Assembly: GCA_963752755.1 (NCBI GenBank)
Contig: CAVVZJ010000004.1
Span: 248,001-312,000 of the forward strand
Length of the DNA stretch: 64,000 nucleotides
Direction: 5' to 3'
Origin: CAVVZJ01 sp963752755
GTDB taxonomy: Bacteria; Planctomycetota; Planctomycetia; Isosphaerales; Isosphaeraceae
The translations under genes and the position numbers were made by a program. The notes under the pieces are model-generated. The model was given only the letters and a program-made list of their open reading frames with translations. It searched no databases and was not told the DNA's origin. Shown piece after piece: positions 21,952 through 30,532 of the stretch; position 1 is the stretch's first letter, and every line of letters begins with the position of its first letter.

Positions 21952-23401
21952 TCAGGCGCAAGGGTGGATCTCGCTCCCGGGATTAGTGACGGATATACTG
22001 ACACCTCTTTCCATCGAAAACCTCTCGCCGGTGTGGCGGAACGGCAGACGCAGGGGACTTAAAATCCCCCGGGGGGCATCCCCTTGTGGGTTCGAATCCC
22101 ACCGCCGGCATTGCGACTCATCGCGTCCCGATGCGACAGGATCAGTCATCGCAAGGGTTTGCGGCAAGGCGGCTGAGGCACGGGGCGCCGAAGCATCATC
22201 TGAACAAACCGTCAGACTGCGTCCCGTTGCGTCCGGTCCGTAGGGAAAATGTAGGGAAAGAGGTTTGCTGATACGTCCATCGGTCCCCGTCGCGGCGGCG
22301 GACTCGGGGGCCCTCGGGGCGGTCGGGTTGGGCAGCGCCTCGACGGCGGCCGTCAGGTCGTGGCGGTCCACCTTGGCATACAGGCCGATGGTCAGGCTCG
22401 GGGTCGAATGCCGGGCCAGTTCCTGGCAAGTCTTGACGGATGCGCCCGACCGGACCAGTTCGGTGATGTAGGTACTTCGGAGGGCGTGGAAGTCCACCAC
22501 CCCCGAGGGCGTGTCGGGGGCGATCCCCGCGGCGACCAGATCGCGGCGGATCATCTCGGCCGTGCGGTCGGGGAGTTTCAGGACGGGGCGGCCGGGGGCT
22601 TTCTCGGCCAGCCAGACACGCAGGATGGGCACCAGCGCCGAGGGCAGGGGCTGGGCGGCCTGTCGCCGGTTCTTCGCGTAGGCGGCCGACACGACCACTT
22701 CGCCGGACTTCAGATTGAAGGCCTCGGGGGTCAGGCTCGCCAACTCCGAGGCGCGGAACCCCGTGGCCAGGGCGAGCGCGTAGGCGGCGGCGCGGTCGCG
22801 GCCGGACATGCCCAGCACGACCGGGCCGGCCTCGGCGGCTTCGATCAGGCGGCGAGCCTCCTCGGCCGAAAGGGCGCGGCGACGGCGGCGGCGGTCGGCC
22901 TCGGGGTTGGAGGTGGACAGGTGGGCCAGGGCGTGTTCCCGGGCGCGGCCGTCTTTCCACAGCCAGCGGGCGAAGGCCTTCACGGCGCGGACGTGATGGT
23001 TGATCGTCTCGGCGGCCATCCCCTCGGCCCGGAGGCGGGCCAAGGCGTCCAGGGCCTTCGAGAACGTCAGGTCGCTGATACGGCGGGCGCCGGCCAGTTC
23101 CACCACCCGGCGGGCGCGGGCGGTCGTCTTCTTGGCATGGCCGATCGTGTTCCCCTTCGCCTCCAAGGAGGCACGGAAGGCGTCCAGGTGATCGGACAGG
23201 GGCCGCGCCTCATGGGTCAGGTAGGCGGGAGCCTTGGGGTCGATGTAGCCGCCCCGGATCTTGGCGGCCTCGGCCTCGGCGGCGGCGGCCAGCGCCTCAG
23301 TCTCCCGGCGGTCGGCGCAACCTCGCCGCTCGCGCCTGCCTGCCATCGGCGTCGATGAATCGGTAATACCAGATCTTGCCGTGTTTGCGGTAAGATGCCA
23401 T
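21952..23401 (-). CDS. int: Tyrosine recombinase/integrase (one frame break; 3' end antisense to tRNA-Leu)
   Basis: The N-terminus MASYRKHGKIWYYRFIDADG is in one frame, and the rest continues from about 23335 in another. It includes the core-binding SAM-like domain (NTIGHAKKTTARARRVVELA) and the catalytic domain: Arg in ALATGFRASELASL, HALRSTYITELV (H-x-x-R) and RHSTPSLTIGLYAKV with the nucleophilic Tyr. Beyond residue 380 the frame runs through the whole tRNA-Leu on the opposite strand (CRRWDSNPQGDAPRGILSP) and stops 75 bp past it. The last 50 or so codons are therefore chromosomal DNA acquired on integration. It is followed upstream by the primase region in the same orientation. Confidence 0.85.
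22027..22110 (+). tRNA. tRNA-Leu (UAA anticodon)
   Basis: An 84-base cloverleaf. The acceptor arms GCCGGTG and CGCCGGC pair with one G-U and are followed by discriminator A. The anticodon arm is GGGGA-CTTAAAA-TCCCC with anticodon TAA. A long variable arm around GGGGGGCATCCCCT is typical of class II tRNA-Leu. The T arm is GTGGG-TTCGAAT-CCCAC. CCA is not encoded. An integrated element begins directly at the 3' end, so this is its attachment site. Confidence 0.93.
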
Positions 23402-23546
23402 CGGTCGGTCTCCTGCTAGTCCCAGGGGACGGGCCAGGGGGCGGGCGTGTGTTCCAGCCACCCCGCCCCCGACTCGCCCCATCATCGCGCAAAACGGGCG
23501 CAAATTCCTGAAATCTTTTGATCGGATGGCCGATCCCTCGGCGCGG

Positions 23547-23861
23547 TCAGCATTCCCCGTCACCCAGCCAGGGCGGGGCGGCGGCAGGTTCCCCAACGTG
23601 GGCCAAGGCCGCGTGGAGTAGCAGGGCGCGGCCGATCGCGACGGCCAGGGTGGGCGGGACGGTCAGGTTGGAGTAGCCGTCGGGGCCGCCCACGATCAGG
23701 CTGATTGCCGCCTCGTCGTCGTCCCGCCCGATGGTCAGGCTCGGGGTCTTGATGGCGGCCTCGGCCGTCCCGTCCGCGTGGTGGATGTGGTCGGATTCCG
23801 GCCGCATGGTCAGGCGCAGGTGGCCACCGGTCGCGTAGGGGATGGTGGTCGATTCGTTCAC
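23547..23861 (-). CDS. Small hypothetical protein of the integrated element
   Basis: A GTG start at 23861 with AGAGGAAG seven bases upstream gives about 104 residues: VNESTTIPYATGGHLRLTM, IKTPSLTIGRDDDEAAISLIV and a helical end LAVAIGRALLLHAALAHV. The alternating polar/hydrophobic pattern looks like a real beta-rich protein. The competing primase frame over the same DNA is Arg/Pro-rich in this stretch. The function is not recognised. Confidence 0.55.
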   Translation of the reverse strand: MNESTTIPYATGGHLRLTMRPESDHIHHADGTAEAAIKTPSLTIGRDDDEAAISLIVGGPDGYSNLTVPPTLAVAIGRALLLHAALAHVGEPAAAPPWLGDGEC

Positions 23862-25155
23862 GGTCTGCTTCCTCTGCCGTGGGCGCACGGTCCCCGGTCC
23901 CACCCCACGGCGTGGCGGGCTTCGGGTTTCGATCACGGGCCGGGTTCACCCCGCCGACCCTCGGGGTTGTCTCGCGGGTCAGGCCGTGCGCGGACTCGGA
24001 CTGGATCGCCTCCCGCTCGGCTCGGGCGTGCGGGTCGGCCGACATGCCGGGCCACAGGGCCTTCAGGCGGGCGGCCGTTGTGAAGGCGTCGGGACGGTGC
24101 AGGGCCAGGCACCAGTGGCGCAGCAGGGCCACCGGGTCGGCGCGGTAGGCTTCGCACCAGTCGTTATGCCCTTCGGGCGGCCGGGCGCGCACAGCATCGG
24201 GCCAGGCCTCCGACGCCCGGTCCCCGGCCGGGTCGGCGTCGTGGGCGGCGTACCAGGGAGTGGCGGCCAGCAGCCGGGTCAGCAGGGCCGGCGCGGGACG
24301 GCCGGACGCGCTGCCGAGGGTCACGACGGATACGCCGAGGTCGGCCAGCAGGGAGGCCACGCACAGGCGGTCCAGCTCTCCCTCGGCCAGGATGACAGGC
24401 CGACCGGGCCGGACGGCCTCGGGGCCGGGGTAGCACAGCACGCGGGGCGGGTCGCGGTAAGCCTCGGCGTATTTCGGCTTGATCCGGTCGGGCTGGCGGA
24501 TCTTCACCAGGGCGAGGCGACCGTCGCGGCCGAACCACGGGATGACCACCCCGCGGGCCTCATACGTCCCGCTCCCGTTGCTCTTCGGGATCGCCACCGG
24601 GCCGGTCCAGCCGAGGCGGGCGGCGCGGATCGTCTCATCGGACAGGCCGCGGGCGCGGAGCCGGTCCAGGGCGGCCTCGGCCGCGGGCTCCCACAGTGCG
24701 ACGGCGGCGCGTTCGACCAGGGCGGCGGCCTCGGGGTCGATCCCCGAGGGGCCAGAGGACGGCTCGGTCGGGGGCCTCGGGGCGACCGTCGGCGCCGGGA
24801 GGGGCGCGATCCTGGCGGGGCCTCGGACGGCGTGGCGGGTCAAGGGGCGGCCGGTCAGGATGGCCACGGCCTCGGGGAAGTCGCAGTGTTCCAGCCTTCG
24901 AACGAAGTCGATGGCATCCCCCGAGACGCCACAGCCGAAGCACCGCCACCGGTTTCCCTTCACGCCGAAGGACGGGTTGCGATCGGGATGGAACGGGCAG
25001 GGCCACCACAGCCGGCCGCGGTCCCCGCGACGGCCGGGCACCGGGCCGAGGTAGCGGGTCACGACGGCGGCCAGGTCCACCCGGTCGCGATCCTCCCGCC
25101 ACGCCACCCCCGAGGGCGACGCGGCGTTCTTCCAGGGGTTTGCAATCTTGCTCAC
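23862..25155 (-). CDS. DnaG-like primase with CHC2 zinc finger and Toprim domain
   Basis: From GTG 25155 (VSKIANPWKNAASP). The CHC2-type zinc finger is CPFHPDRNPSF followed by WRCFGCGVSGDAIDFV. The Toprim domain includes VILAEGELDRLCVASLLADLG (catalytic Glu) and WYAAHDADPAGDRASEAW (DxD). It would prime replication of the element together with the adjacent ATPase. The open frame continues to 23560, but beyond about 23940 the sequence loses character and overlaps the small gene at 23547-23861, so the true end is probably near that gene's start. The end given here is approximate. A frame break near 23940 is possible. Confidence 0.8.
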
Positions 25156-25170
25156 GGGTTCACCCTCGGA

Positions 25171-25270
25171 GTCTGAAAACGGTTTCAGACCGTTTCGGAC
25201 CAATTCAGACCACGCCGCGCCGTCCGGTCTGAAACCGGAAACCCTGGGGGCTCGGGGTTTCAGACCGGAC
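25171..25270. repeat. Cluster of GTCTGAAA inverted repeats between ATPase and primase genes
   Basis: GTCTGAAA and its inverse occur four times. GTCTGAAA-ACGG-TTTCAGAC forms a dyad at 25171-25190. A 15-bp perfect inverted repeat has arms 25222-25236 (GTCCGGTCTGAAACC) and 25256-25270 around a 19-base loop. A partial copy (ATTCAGACC) lies at about 25204. The cluster sits beside replication genes, so an origin, an operator or a terminator are all possible. Confidence 0.65.
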
Positions 25271-25279
25271 CGGGCCGGG

Positions 25280-26521
25280 TCAGGCAGCGTCGAAGTCGGG
25301 GACCGCCTCGGCCTCGGGTTCGGCCGCGCGGACCAGATGCAGGACTTGGGGTTTGCCTTCGCGGACCAGCTCCCCGGCGGCCTCCAGGGCCTTCAGGGCG
25401 TCGAAGAACGCGGACTTCCCGCCGCCGTCGTCGGTCCAGCGATCGACCAGGGCGGCCGTCTTCTGGTCGTTGGCGGCCGTCAGGGCGTCGCGGATGAATG
25501 CCTCGGCCTTCGAGCGGGCCTCGGGCGGTCGGCCGCCCTTGGACGGGGCCGCCGGGGCGGGCGGGTTGAAGTCGTAGTCGCAGCCGTCGGCGCGGATCGT
25601 CATGCCGAGGGCCGGGGGCCGGGCGGTATAGCTCTTGTCCACCCAGAGCCGGCGGCGGTCGGGCTGGCCTTCGGGGTCGGGGCACGTCAGCTTCCAGTGG
25701 CAGCGGGCCGCGCCCACGATCCGGCGGCCGAGGGCTTCGCCGTTCGCGGACAGGTGGGTCAGGGCCAGCAGCGGGACGGACACCCGGCCGGCCAGATCCA
25801 TCAGCGGGGCGAAGAACTCGCGGGCTTGCTCGGCTCGGCACAGATCGCGGCCGGTGGACGTTCCCACCGTGTCGATCAGCACCAGGCCGGGCCGACCCGC
25901 CTCGATGCGCCGTTCCAGGGCGACCAGCTCGGCCGGGTCGTCCAGGTCCAGGCCGGTCGTCGGGTCATAGGGCGGGGCGTTGAACAGCACCGCCTCATCG
26001 GGCAGGCCGAACGCGGCAGCCAGCTCCATCAGTTGGGCGAAGTGGCGATCCGCGGCCACCCACAGCGTCGGGGTCCGCTCGGGGAACGGGTTGGCCTGTC
26101 CGTCGGGGAAGGCCTTGGCGTACCACAGCAGGTGCGCCAGCCAGGCGGCAAGGGTCGTCTTCCCGACGCCGGGGTCGGCGGCCAGCACGTTCAGGACCCC
26201 CGAGGCCAGCCAGCCGCGCCAGGGCCAGACCAGATCGGCCACGACCCGGCGCAGGTCGGCCAGCGTGGCGGGTTGCTCGGGCGGGTCGGCCTCGGGGGGC
26301 GTGGCGTCCGGGTTCACCGCGGCGATGGCCGTGGAGATCCGCTCCGCCTCGGCGGGGTCGTGGTGGGCCAGGAACGCCCCGAACGCATCGGGGCGGGCCT
26401 CAGGGGGCAGGGCGTCCAGGTGGCGGGCCAGGCGTTGCACTGGGGCGGTCAGGCCGTCCAACTCGGGCAGGGGCTGACCGGTAAGCAGGTGGCGGAGGGT
26501 GTGGGCCTCACGGGGCTTCAT
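25280..26521 (-). CDS. RepA/AAA_25-type replicative ATPase
   Basis: 413 residues. A RecA-fold ATPase has Walker A in VLNVLAADPGVGKTTLAAWLAHLL, Walker B in RPGLVLIDTVGTSTG and a sensor strand VSVPLLALTHLSANGEALGRRIVGAA, as in RepA-like helicases of plasmids and satellites. The C-terminal 90 residues include a winged-helix-like region (AFFDALKALEAAGELVREG). It is likely the helicase of the element. Its ATG overlaps the 3' end of the upstream small gene by 14 bp, suggesting translational coupling. The 3' end faces the GTCTGAAA repeat cluster. Confidence 0.82.
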   Translation of the reverse strand: MKPREAHTLRHLLTGQPLPELDGLTAPVQRLARHLDALPPEARPDAFGAFLAHHDPAEAERISTAIAAVNPDATPPEADPPEQPATLADLRRVVADLVWPWRGWLASGVLNVLAADPGVGKTTLAAWLAHLLWYAKAFPDGQANPFPERTPTLWVAADRHFAQLMELAAAFGLPDEAVLFNAPPYDPTTGLDLDDPAELVALERRIEAGRPGLVLIDTVGTSTGRDLCRAEQAREFFAPLMDLAGRVSVPLLALTHLSANGEALGRRIVGAARCHWKLTCPDPEGQPDRRRLWVDKSYTARPPALGMTIRADGCDYDFNPPAPAAPSKGGRPPEARSKAEAFIRDALTAANDQKTAALVDRWTDDGGGKSAFFDALKALEAAGELVREGKPQVLHLVRAAEPEAEAVPDFDAA

Positions 26522-26747
26522 GGTTCACCCCCTCCGCCTTGGGTCGGTTGGCCAGGATGGCTCCCAGGGCTCGGCACTCCCAGGCGTCGAATCGCGGACC
26601 GCCGAGGCCGTGCCAGATCGTCAGGGGGTCCAGCTCGGGCCGCTCGGCGATCATCAGGGCCAGGTGGAGGAACGTCTCGGAGTCCAGGCCGGCCAGTCGA
26701 GCGGCCTCGGCCAGGTGGACCAGATGCAGGCTAAACGGGAGGATCAT
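26508..26747 (-). CDS. Small hypothetical protein coupled to the ATPase gene
   Basis: 79 residues: MILPFSLHLVHLAEAARLAGLDSETFLHLALM, then an Ala/Pro region with FDAWECRALGAILA. It is predominantly helical. Its ATG overlaps the TGA of the HTH gene (ATGA), and its end overlaps the start of the ATPase, so it is embedded in a tightly coupled operon. The function is not recognised. Confidence 0.6.
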   Translation of the reverse strand: MILPFSLHLVHLAEAARLAGLDSETFLHLALMIAERPELDPLTIWHGLGGPRFDAWECRALGAILANRPKAEGVNHEAP

Positions 26748-26950
26748 GGGCGGCCTCCCCGCGCCAGCCAGCGCGTCAGGTTGTCGTGACTCCACAAGGT
26801 CAGGCGACCGACGCGAACGTCGGGCTTCAGCACGCCGCGGGCGGCCAGCCGTTCCAGCGTCCGAATCGACAAGCCAAGCAGGCTGGCGGCCTCACCCTTG
26901 CGGTAGGCCAGACGCCCGGGGGTTCCCGTGGGCTTGGAATCGTGGGATAA
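26744..26950 (-). pseudogene. Excisionase-like helix-turn-helix protein, 5' end lost
   Basis: The reading frame contains LAYRKGEAASLLGLSIRTLERLAARGVLKPDVRVGRLTLWSHDNLTRWL, a MerR/Xis-like winged HTH of the kind that directs excision with tyrosine integrases. No ATG, GTG or TTG precedes the domain: an in-frame TAA lies upstream and the ISKra4-like unit starts within about 25 bp. The start was probably removed by that insertion or by an indel. TGA at 26746-26744 overlaps the next gene's ATG. Confidence 0.6.
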
Positions 26951-26975
26951 TGATTAGGGCGTAACTCGCCGCCCG

Positions 26976-28436
26976 CTATGCTGCAACTGACCCGTACAGC
27001 CGGGTTTGCTCCTGCTCGATCCGGTACTCCAGGTACTCCCCCCACTGGTCGTTGAGGTACACTGCCCGGACGTGGAGCATCGCCTGGGCACCCTCGACGG
27101 TCCATCGCATGCCCGTCTGCTCCATCCGGTCCTTGACCAGGTGGCGGCACGCCCCCTCGGCCACCCCGCTACCGATCGGATACCCCGCCGCCAGGTACGC
27201 GTCGTACCGCATGTGGTCCCGGTTGTTCGCCAGGTACTCGACCGCCGACTCGACCACCTTCCGCTTCGACCCGCTCCGCTTCCCCCCGTTCAGCCGCCGC
27301 CGCAGCCCGGCGATGACATACCCGACCTGTCCCTGGAGCAGGTCCCGCAACCGCTCCTCGACATACTGCTTGGCCCCGTCACTGCCTTCGGTGTGGAAGC
27401 AGTGGGCCACCGCCCAGAGCCGCTCCAGGACGTGGAACAGGTTCAGGATGCCGACCGCCTCGGCGAACGACTCCCGCTGCATCTCCCACAAGGCCCGCTC
27501 GCCGTCCAGCAGGCAGATCACCGGGCGGTCGTGCCCCGAGTTGCGGGCCGCCGCCTCGGACTCCATCAGGGCGAAGAGGCTGTCCTTGGCGTGGACCGTC
27601 TCGCCGCCGACCTGCCGGGTCATCTCGGCCCAGACGTGCTTGTGTTGAGGCTCCGGGCGCCCCCCGGCCCGCTCGTCCCGGAGCACCTCATCCAGGATGT
27701 CATCCGCCGACCTCACGAACGGCTCGATGGTGTCGACGGCCCCGACGCCGGCCCTCTGCTTCTTGTTGGCCTTCTCTCCCTTGGTGCGGCGGTGATGCGG
27801 CTTCGGGCCGTCCTGCGGCGGTCGTCGCAGCGGCACGCCCTTGCCGTCGGCGGTGACGACCAGCAGCGGCCCCTCCTCCTCGGGCGGCGGCCGCGACAGG
27901 GCATCCCGGAAGGCCGGGGCGTAGCCGGCCACCGCCCGGCTCATGGGCTCCAACGTCCGAGCCCCCAGCTTCAGGCCCAGGAGCATCTCCAGCGAGCGAC
28001 CGGCCTCGGCGAACGACTCCTTGAGGCAGAGCCGCGGGCTCCAGTCCTCCAGGACGTAGGAGAAGTCGCCCTCGGGCAGCCCGAGCCGCTCGTCCAGCGG
28101 CGTCCGTTCGATCCGCTGGCCCTCTCGGGTGCCATGGACGACCCGGCTGATGGTCAACTCGCCGAAGACCGACACGTAGCGGCGGTCATGCGACTCGGGC
28201 AACCGCCGGACCCTGTGCCCGTCGGTAGTCTCGACCTCCGGCCCCTGGTCGCCATCGCCGTGGTGGGCGACGAAGGCCGTCAGCAGGTCGAAGCCCAGGG
28301 CGAGCAGGGACCGGATCCGGTCCCGTTCCACGAGGTCGATCCGCTGGCCGTCCTGGCTGGCCCGCCGCACGAGGTCCAGGAGGGACTCGAATCGCTGCTG
28401 GGCCTTGAGGGTCGCCTGCTCCGGGGTGATGATCAT
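26976..28436 (-). CDS. ISKra4-family DDE transposase
   Basis: 486 residues from the ATG at 28436 (MIITPEQATLKAQQRFESLL), which has AGGAGACC upstream. Catalytic acids are seen in LLVVTADGKGVPLRR, VICLLDGERALWEMQ and SGVAEGACRHLVKDRMEQTGMRW, the D-D-E arrangement of ISKra4 transposases. The stop TAG is only about 25 bp from the truncated excisionase-like gene. Terminal inverted repeats could not be fixed confidently. The gene is intact and may be active. Confidence 0.85.
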   Translation of the reverse strand: MIITPEQATLKAQQRFESLLDLVRRASQDGQRIDLVERDRIRSLLALGFDLLTAFVAHHGDGDQGPEVETTDGHRVRRLPESHDRRYVSVFGELTISRVVHGTREGQRIERTPLDERLGLPEGDFSYVLEDWSPRLCLKESFAEAGRSLEMLLGLKLGARTLEPMSRAVAGYAPAFRDALSRPPPEEEGPLLVVTADGKGVPLRRPPQDGPKPHHRRTKGEKANKKQRAGVGAVDTIEPFVRSADDILDEVLRDERAGGRPEPQHKHVWAEMTRQVGGETVHAKDSLFALMESEAAARNSGHDRPVICLLDGERALWEMQRESFAEAVGILNLFHVLERLWAVAHCFHTEGSDGAKQYVEERLRDLLQGQVGYVIAGLRRRLNGGKRSGSKRKVVESAVEYLANNRDHMRYDAYLAAGYPIGSGVAEGACRHLVKDRMEQTGMRWTVEGAQAMLHVRAVYLNDQWGEYLEYRIEQEQTRLYGSVAA

Positions 28437-28991
28437 GGCGAGGTCTCCTGGGGCCGAGGCATCGGGGTGTTGCAGCCGATGTTCTGCCTCATGGGGACCT
28501 CGTTTTCCACTCCCTGTCGCCGCAACTCCTTGTCCGAGAAGAACTCCAAGGGGAGCGGGCAGCGAGTCACGCCCGATTCGTTTCGCAGAGAACTCGAACC
28601 GGACCAGGTACTCCTCGAAGTACCGGTTCTCCACGAGGTCCACCTCGTCGGCCACGACGTAGAACTCGACCTCGCGTGGGTCTGTATCCCGCGGCGGCGA
28701 GTTCTGCCGACCGGTCTGCCGCAAGCCCAGCTCCGAGCGGACCTCCGTGAGCGATCGCCCGAGGGAGGATTCGGTCACGGCCCTGGGCAGCGGCGGAAAG
28801 GCATCCGGGTGGGTCCAGCGAAGGCAGCCGTACTCCATGATGCCCGCAAGGGATGCTCGCCCCAGTTTGGCGATGGTGTCCGCGATCGGCCGCCCGTTTC
28901 GGTGGGCCCTCTGGAGGTCCTGGACCAGGCCAGCATCTAAAATTGTGGTTTCCACAGTCAAAACACTCTCGGCGTGCTCAATGGGTGGCAC
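28437..28991 (-). CDS. Hypothetical protein fused in frame upstream of the ISKra4-like transposase
   Basis: The transposase frame is open for a further 185 codons, beginning MPPIEHAESVLTVETTILD. Segments such as LVQDLQRAHRNGRPIADTIAKLG and REVEFYVVADEVDLVENRYFEEYLVRFEF look like genuine protein rather than chance frame. It could be an accessory gene of the transposon, a leftover host gene fused at the junction, or the N-terminus of an unusually long transposase. The good ribosome binding site at the internal ATG favours two separate proteins. No family is recognised. Confidence 0.4.
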
Positions 28992-29015
28992 CTCGCCACA
29001 ATTTACATCGGGATA

Positions 29016-30528
29016 TTTCTACTGTCTGGGCTCCCTTGCTTGGTCGCAAGGGTTTTTGTATCAATGCCTTCCAGAGGATACTCCCTGATGGAAGGAGGCC
29101 TCCGATGGAGCCCCGCGCTTCGAGCGTCGCAAGGAGCAATGGCTCGCTGCCTGTCCGGTCCCGCCCCCGCTGTTCCGCGGCGTGATGACCCGATGGGAGG
29201 AGTTCGCACGGCCGTTCGCCGCCTCGCTGCCCAGCGTCGAGAGTCGCACCCATTCCCACACCTATCTCTCCGGACTGCTCTCCGACGTCGAGCGCAAGAA
29301 CGCCGAGTCCCTCGCCTACCGTTACGACCGCGACCGCCAGGTCATCCAACGGTTCCTCGGTGAGGTCGATTAGGACCACGAACCGCTCATCGGCGAACGG
29401 GCCCGCCAGGTTGTCGTCCCGATCGGGCAGGCCAACGCCGTGCTCGTCTTCGACCCCTCGGCCTTCCCCAAGAAGGGCCCCGCCTCGGTGGGCGTGCAAC
29501 GCCAGTGGTGCGGCCGGCTCGGCAAGGTCGAGAACTGTCAGGTGGGCGTCTTCCTCGGTTAGGTCACCGACGCCGAACACGCCCTGGTGGACTTCCGGCT
29601 CTCCCTGCCGCGGGAATGGGCCCACGACAAGAAACGCCGCCCGAAGGCCGGGGTCCCCAAGGACGTGCGGTACCGGAGGCGGCCCGAGCGGGCCCTGGAG
29701 ATGCTCGACCGTCATGGCCCGGTCCTGCCCCACGGCGGGGTCGCTGGCGATGACGAGATGGGCCGGCCCGCCTGGTTTCGCCAGCGACGGGCCAGGGACG
29801 GACAGCGGGACTTCCTGGCGGTGCCGTCGAACACCACCCTCCGCGACCGGGAGGAACCGGTGCCCGAGTCCGGCGGTCGCGGTCGCCATCCCAAGGCTCC
29901 CTTGCGTGGGGTACGCCGTTGGTGCGAGGCGTTGCCCGCAACGGAGTGGACCAGGCTCACTGTACGAGACGGTGAGCAGGGGCCACTGGAGGTGGAGATC
30001 GTGGCCGGGGGGTGGAGTCGAAGGTGGACCGACGGGTCGTCGGATTCGAGGAGACGCTGGGGGTGGTGCGGTCCGTCGATGGCGGCACACTCAAGCAGGA
30101 TGACTCTCTCACCAACGCCCCACGCGACACGCCGCTTTCGGAGTTCGCCCGTGTCGCCAAGGCGTCGCACCGGATCGAGCAATGCCTGAAGCGTTCCCAG
30201 AGCGAGGCGGGCCTGGGCGGGTACCAGGTGGGGAACGGGCGTGGTTGGCACCACCCCATGACCCAGTCGCGGGTTGCGACGTGGTTCTTGGTGGTGGAGT
30301 CGCGTCGGGGGAAAAAAGGGGGTTCCGGCGTTGAGGGTGCCCCAGGTGCGGCTGGGGTTGGCGCTGATCCAGCACCGGGCCAGCGGTTGCGACGCGCCCC
30401 GCCGGTTGGCTGGGGAACGGACGCGGCGACGGGAGCGGAACGAGTCGGCGCGGTTTTACCATTACAAGTCACGTAAGCAACTGGCACCATTGAAGATCAG
30501 TCCGCACGAGCGGCCTAGACAGTAGAAG
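29016..30528 (+). mobile_element. Degenerate IS701-like element
   Basis: Imperfect terminal inverted repeats TTTCTACTGTCTGGGC (left) and the inverse CTTCTACTGTCTAGGC (right) bound about 1.5 kb holding a decayed transposase. Because the ends and the coding remnants match in extent, the whole element appears present but dead. Confidence 0.65.
29105..30470 (+). pseudogene. IS701-type transposase remnant
   Basis: Readable pieces in three frames: TRWEEFARPFAASLPSVES, AVLVFDPSAFPKKGPASVGV, RQWCGRLGKVENCQVGVFLG (the IS701 signature around the second catalytic region), DFRLSLPREWAHDKKRRPK, GDDEMGRPAWFRQRRARDGQ and GRGWHHPMTQSRVATWFLVV. Two in-frame TAG codons interrupt it (about 29371 and 29561) and at least two frame shifts are needed to join the parts. 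It is inactive. Confidence 0.7.
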
Positions 30529-30532
30529 TAGG

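Larger units (their letters stand above)
22111..26955. mobile_element. Integrated element at tRNA-Leu (integrase, primase, ATPase, excisionase-like HTH)
   Basis: The module starts at the tRNA 3' end and contains an integrase facing the tRNA, a small protein gene, a CHC2/Toprim primase, a RepA-like ATPase, a second small gene and an HTH gene, all on the minus strand in tight succession. This is the core of a satellite-like or plasmid-derived integrative element. No packaging, conjugation or capsid gene is visible. The right boundary is unclear because an ISKra4-like transposon directly follows the HTH gene, and no second copy of the tRNA 3' end was noticed downstream. Confidence 0.7.

Noticed and set aside
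25171..25270. CRISPR array
   Set aside because: The GTCTGAAA repeats are short, alternate in orientation and have unequal spacing; no cas gene is present anywhere in the window.
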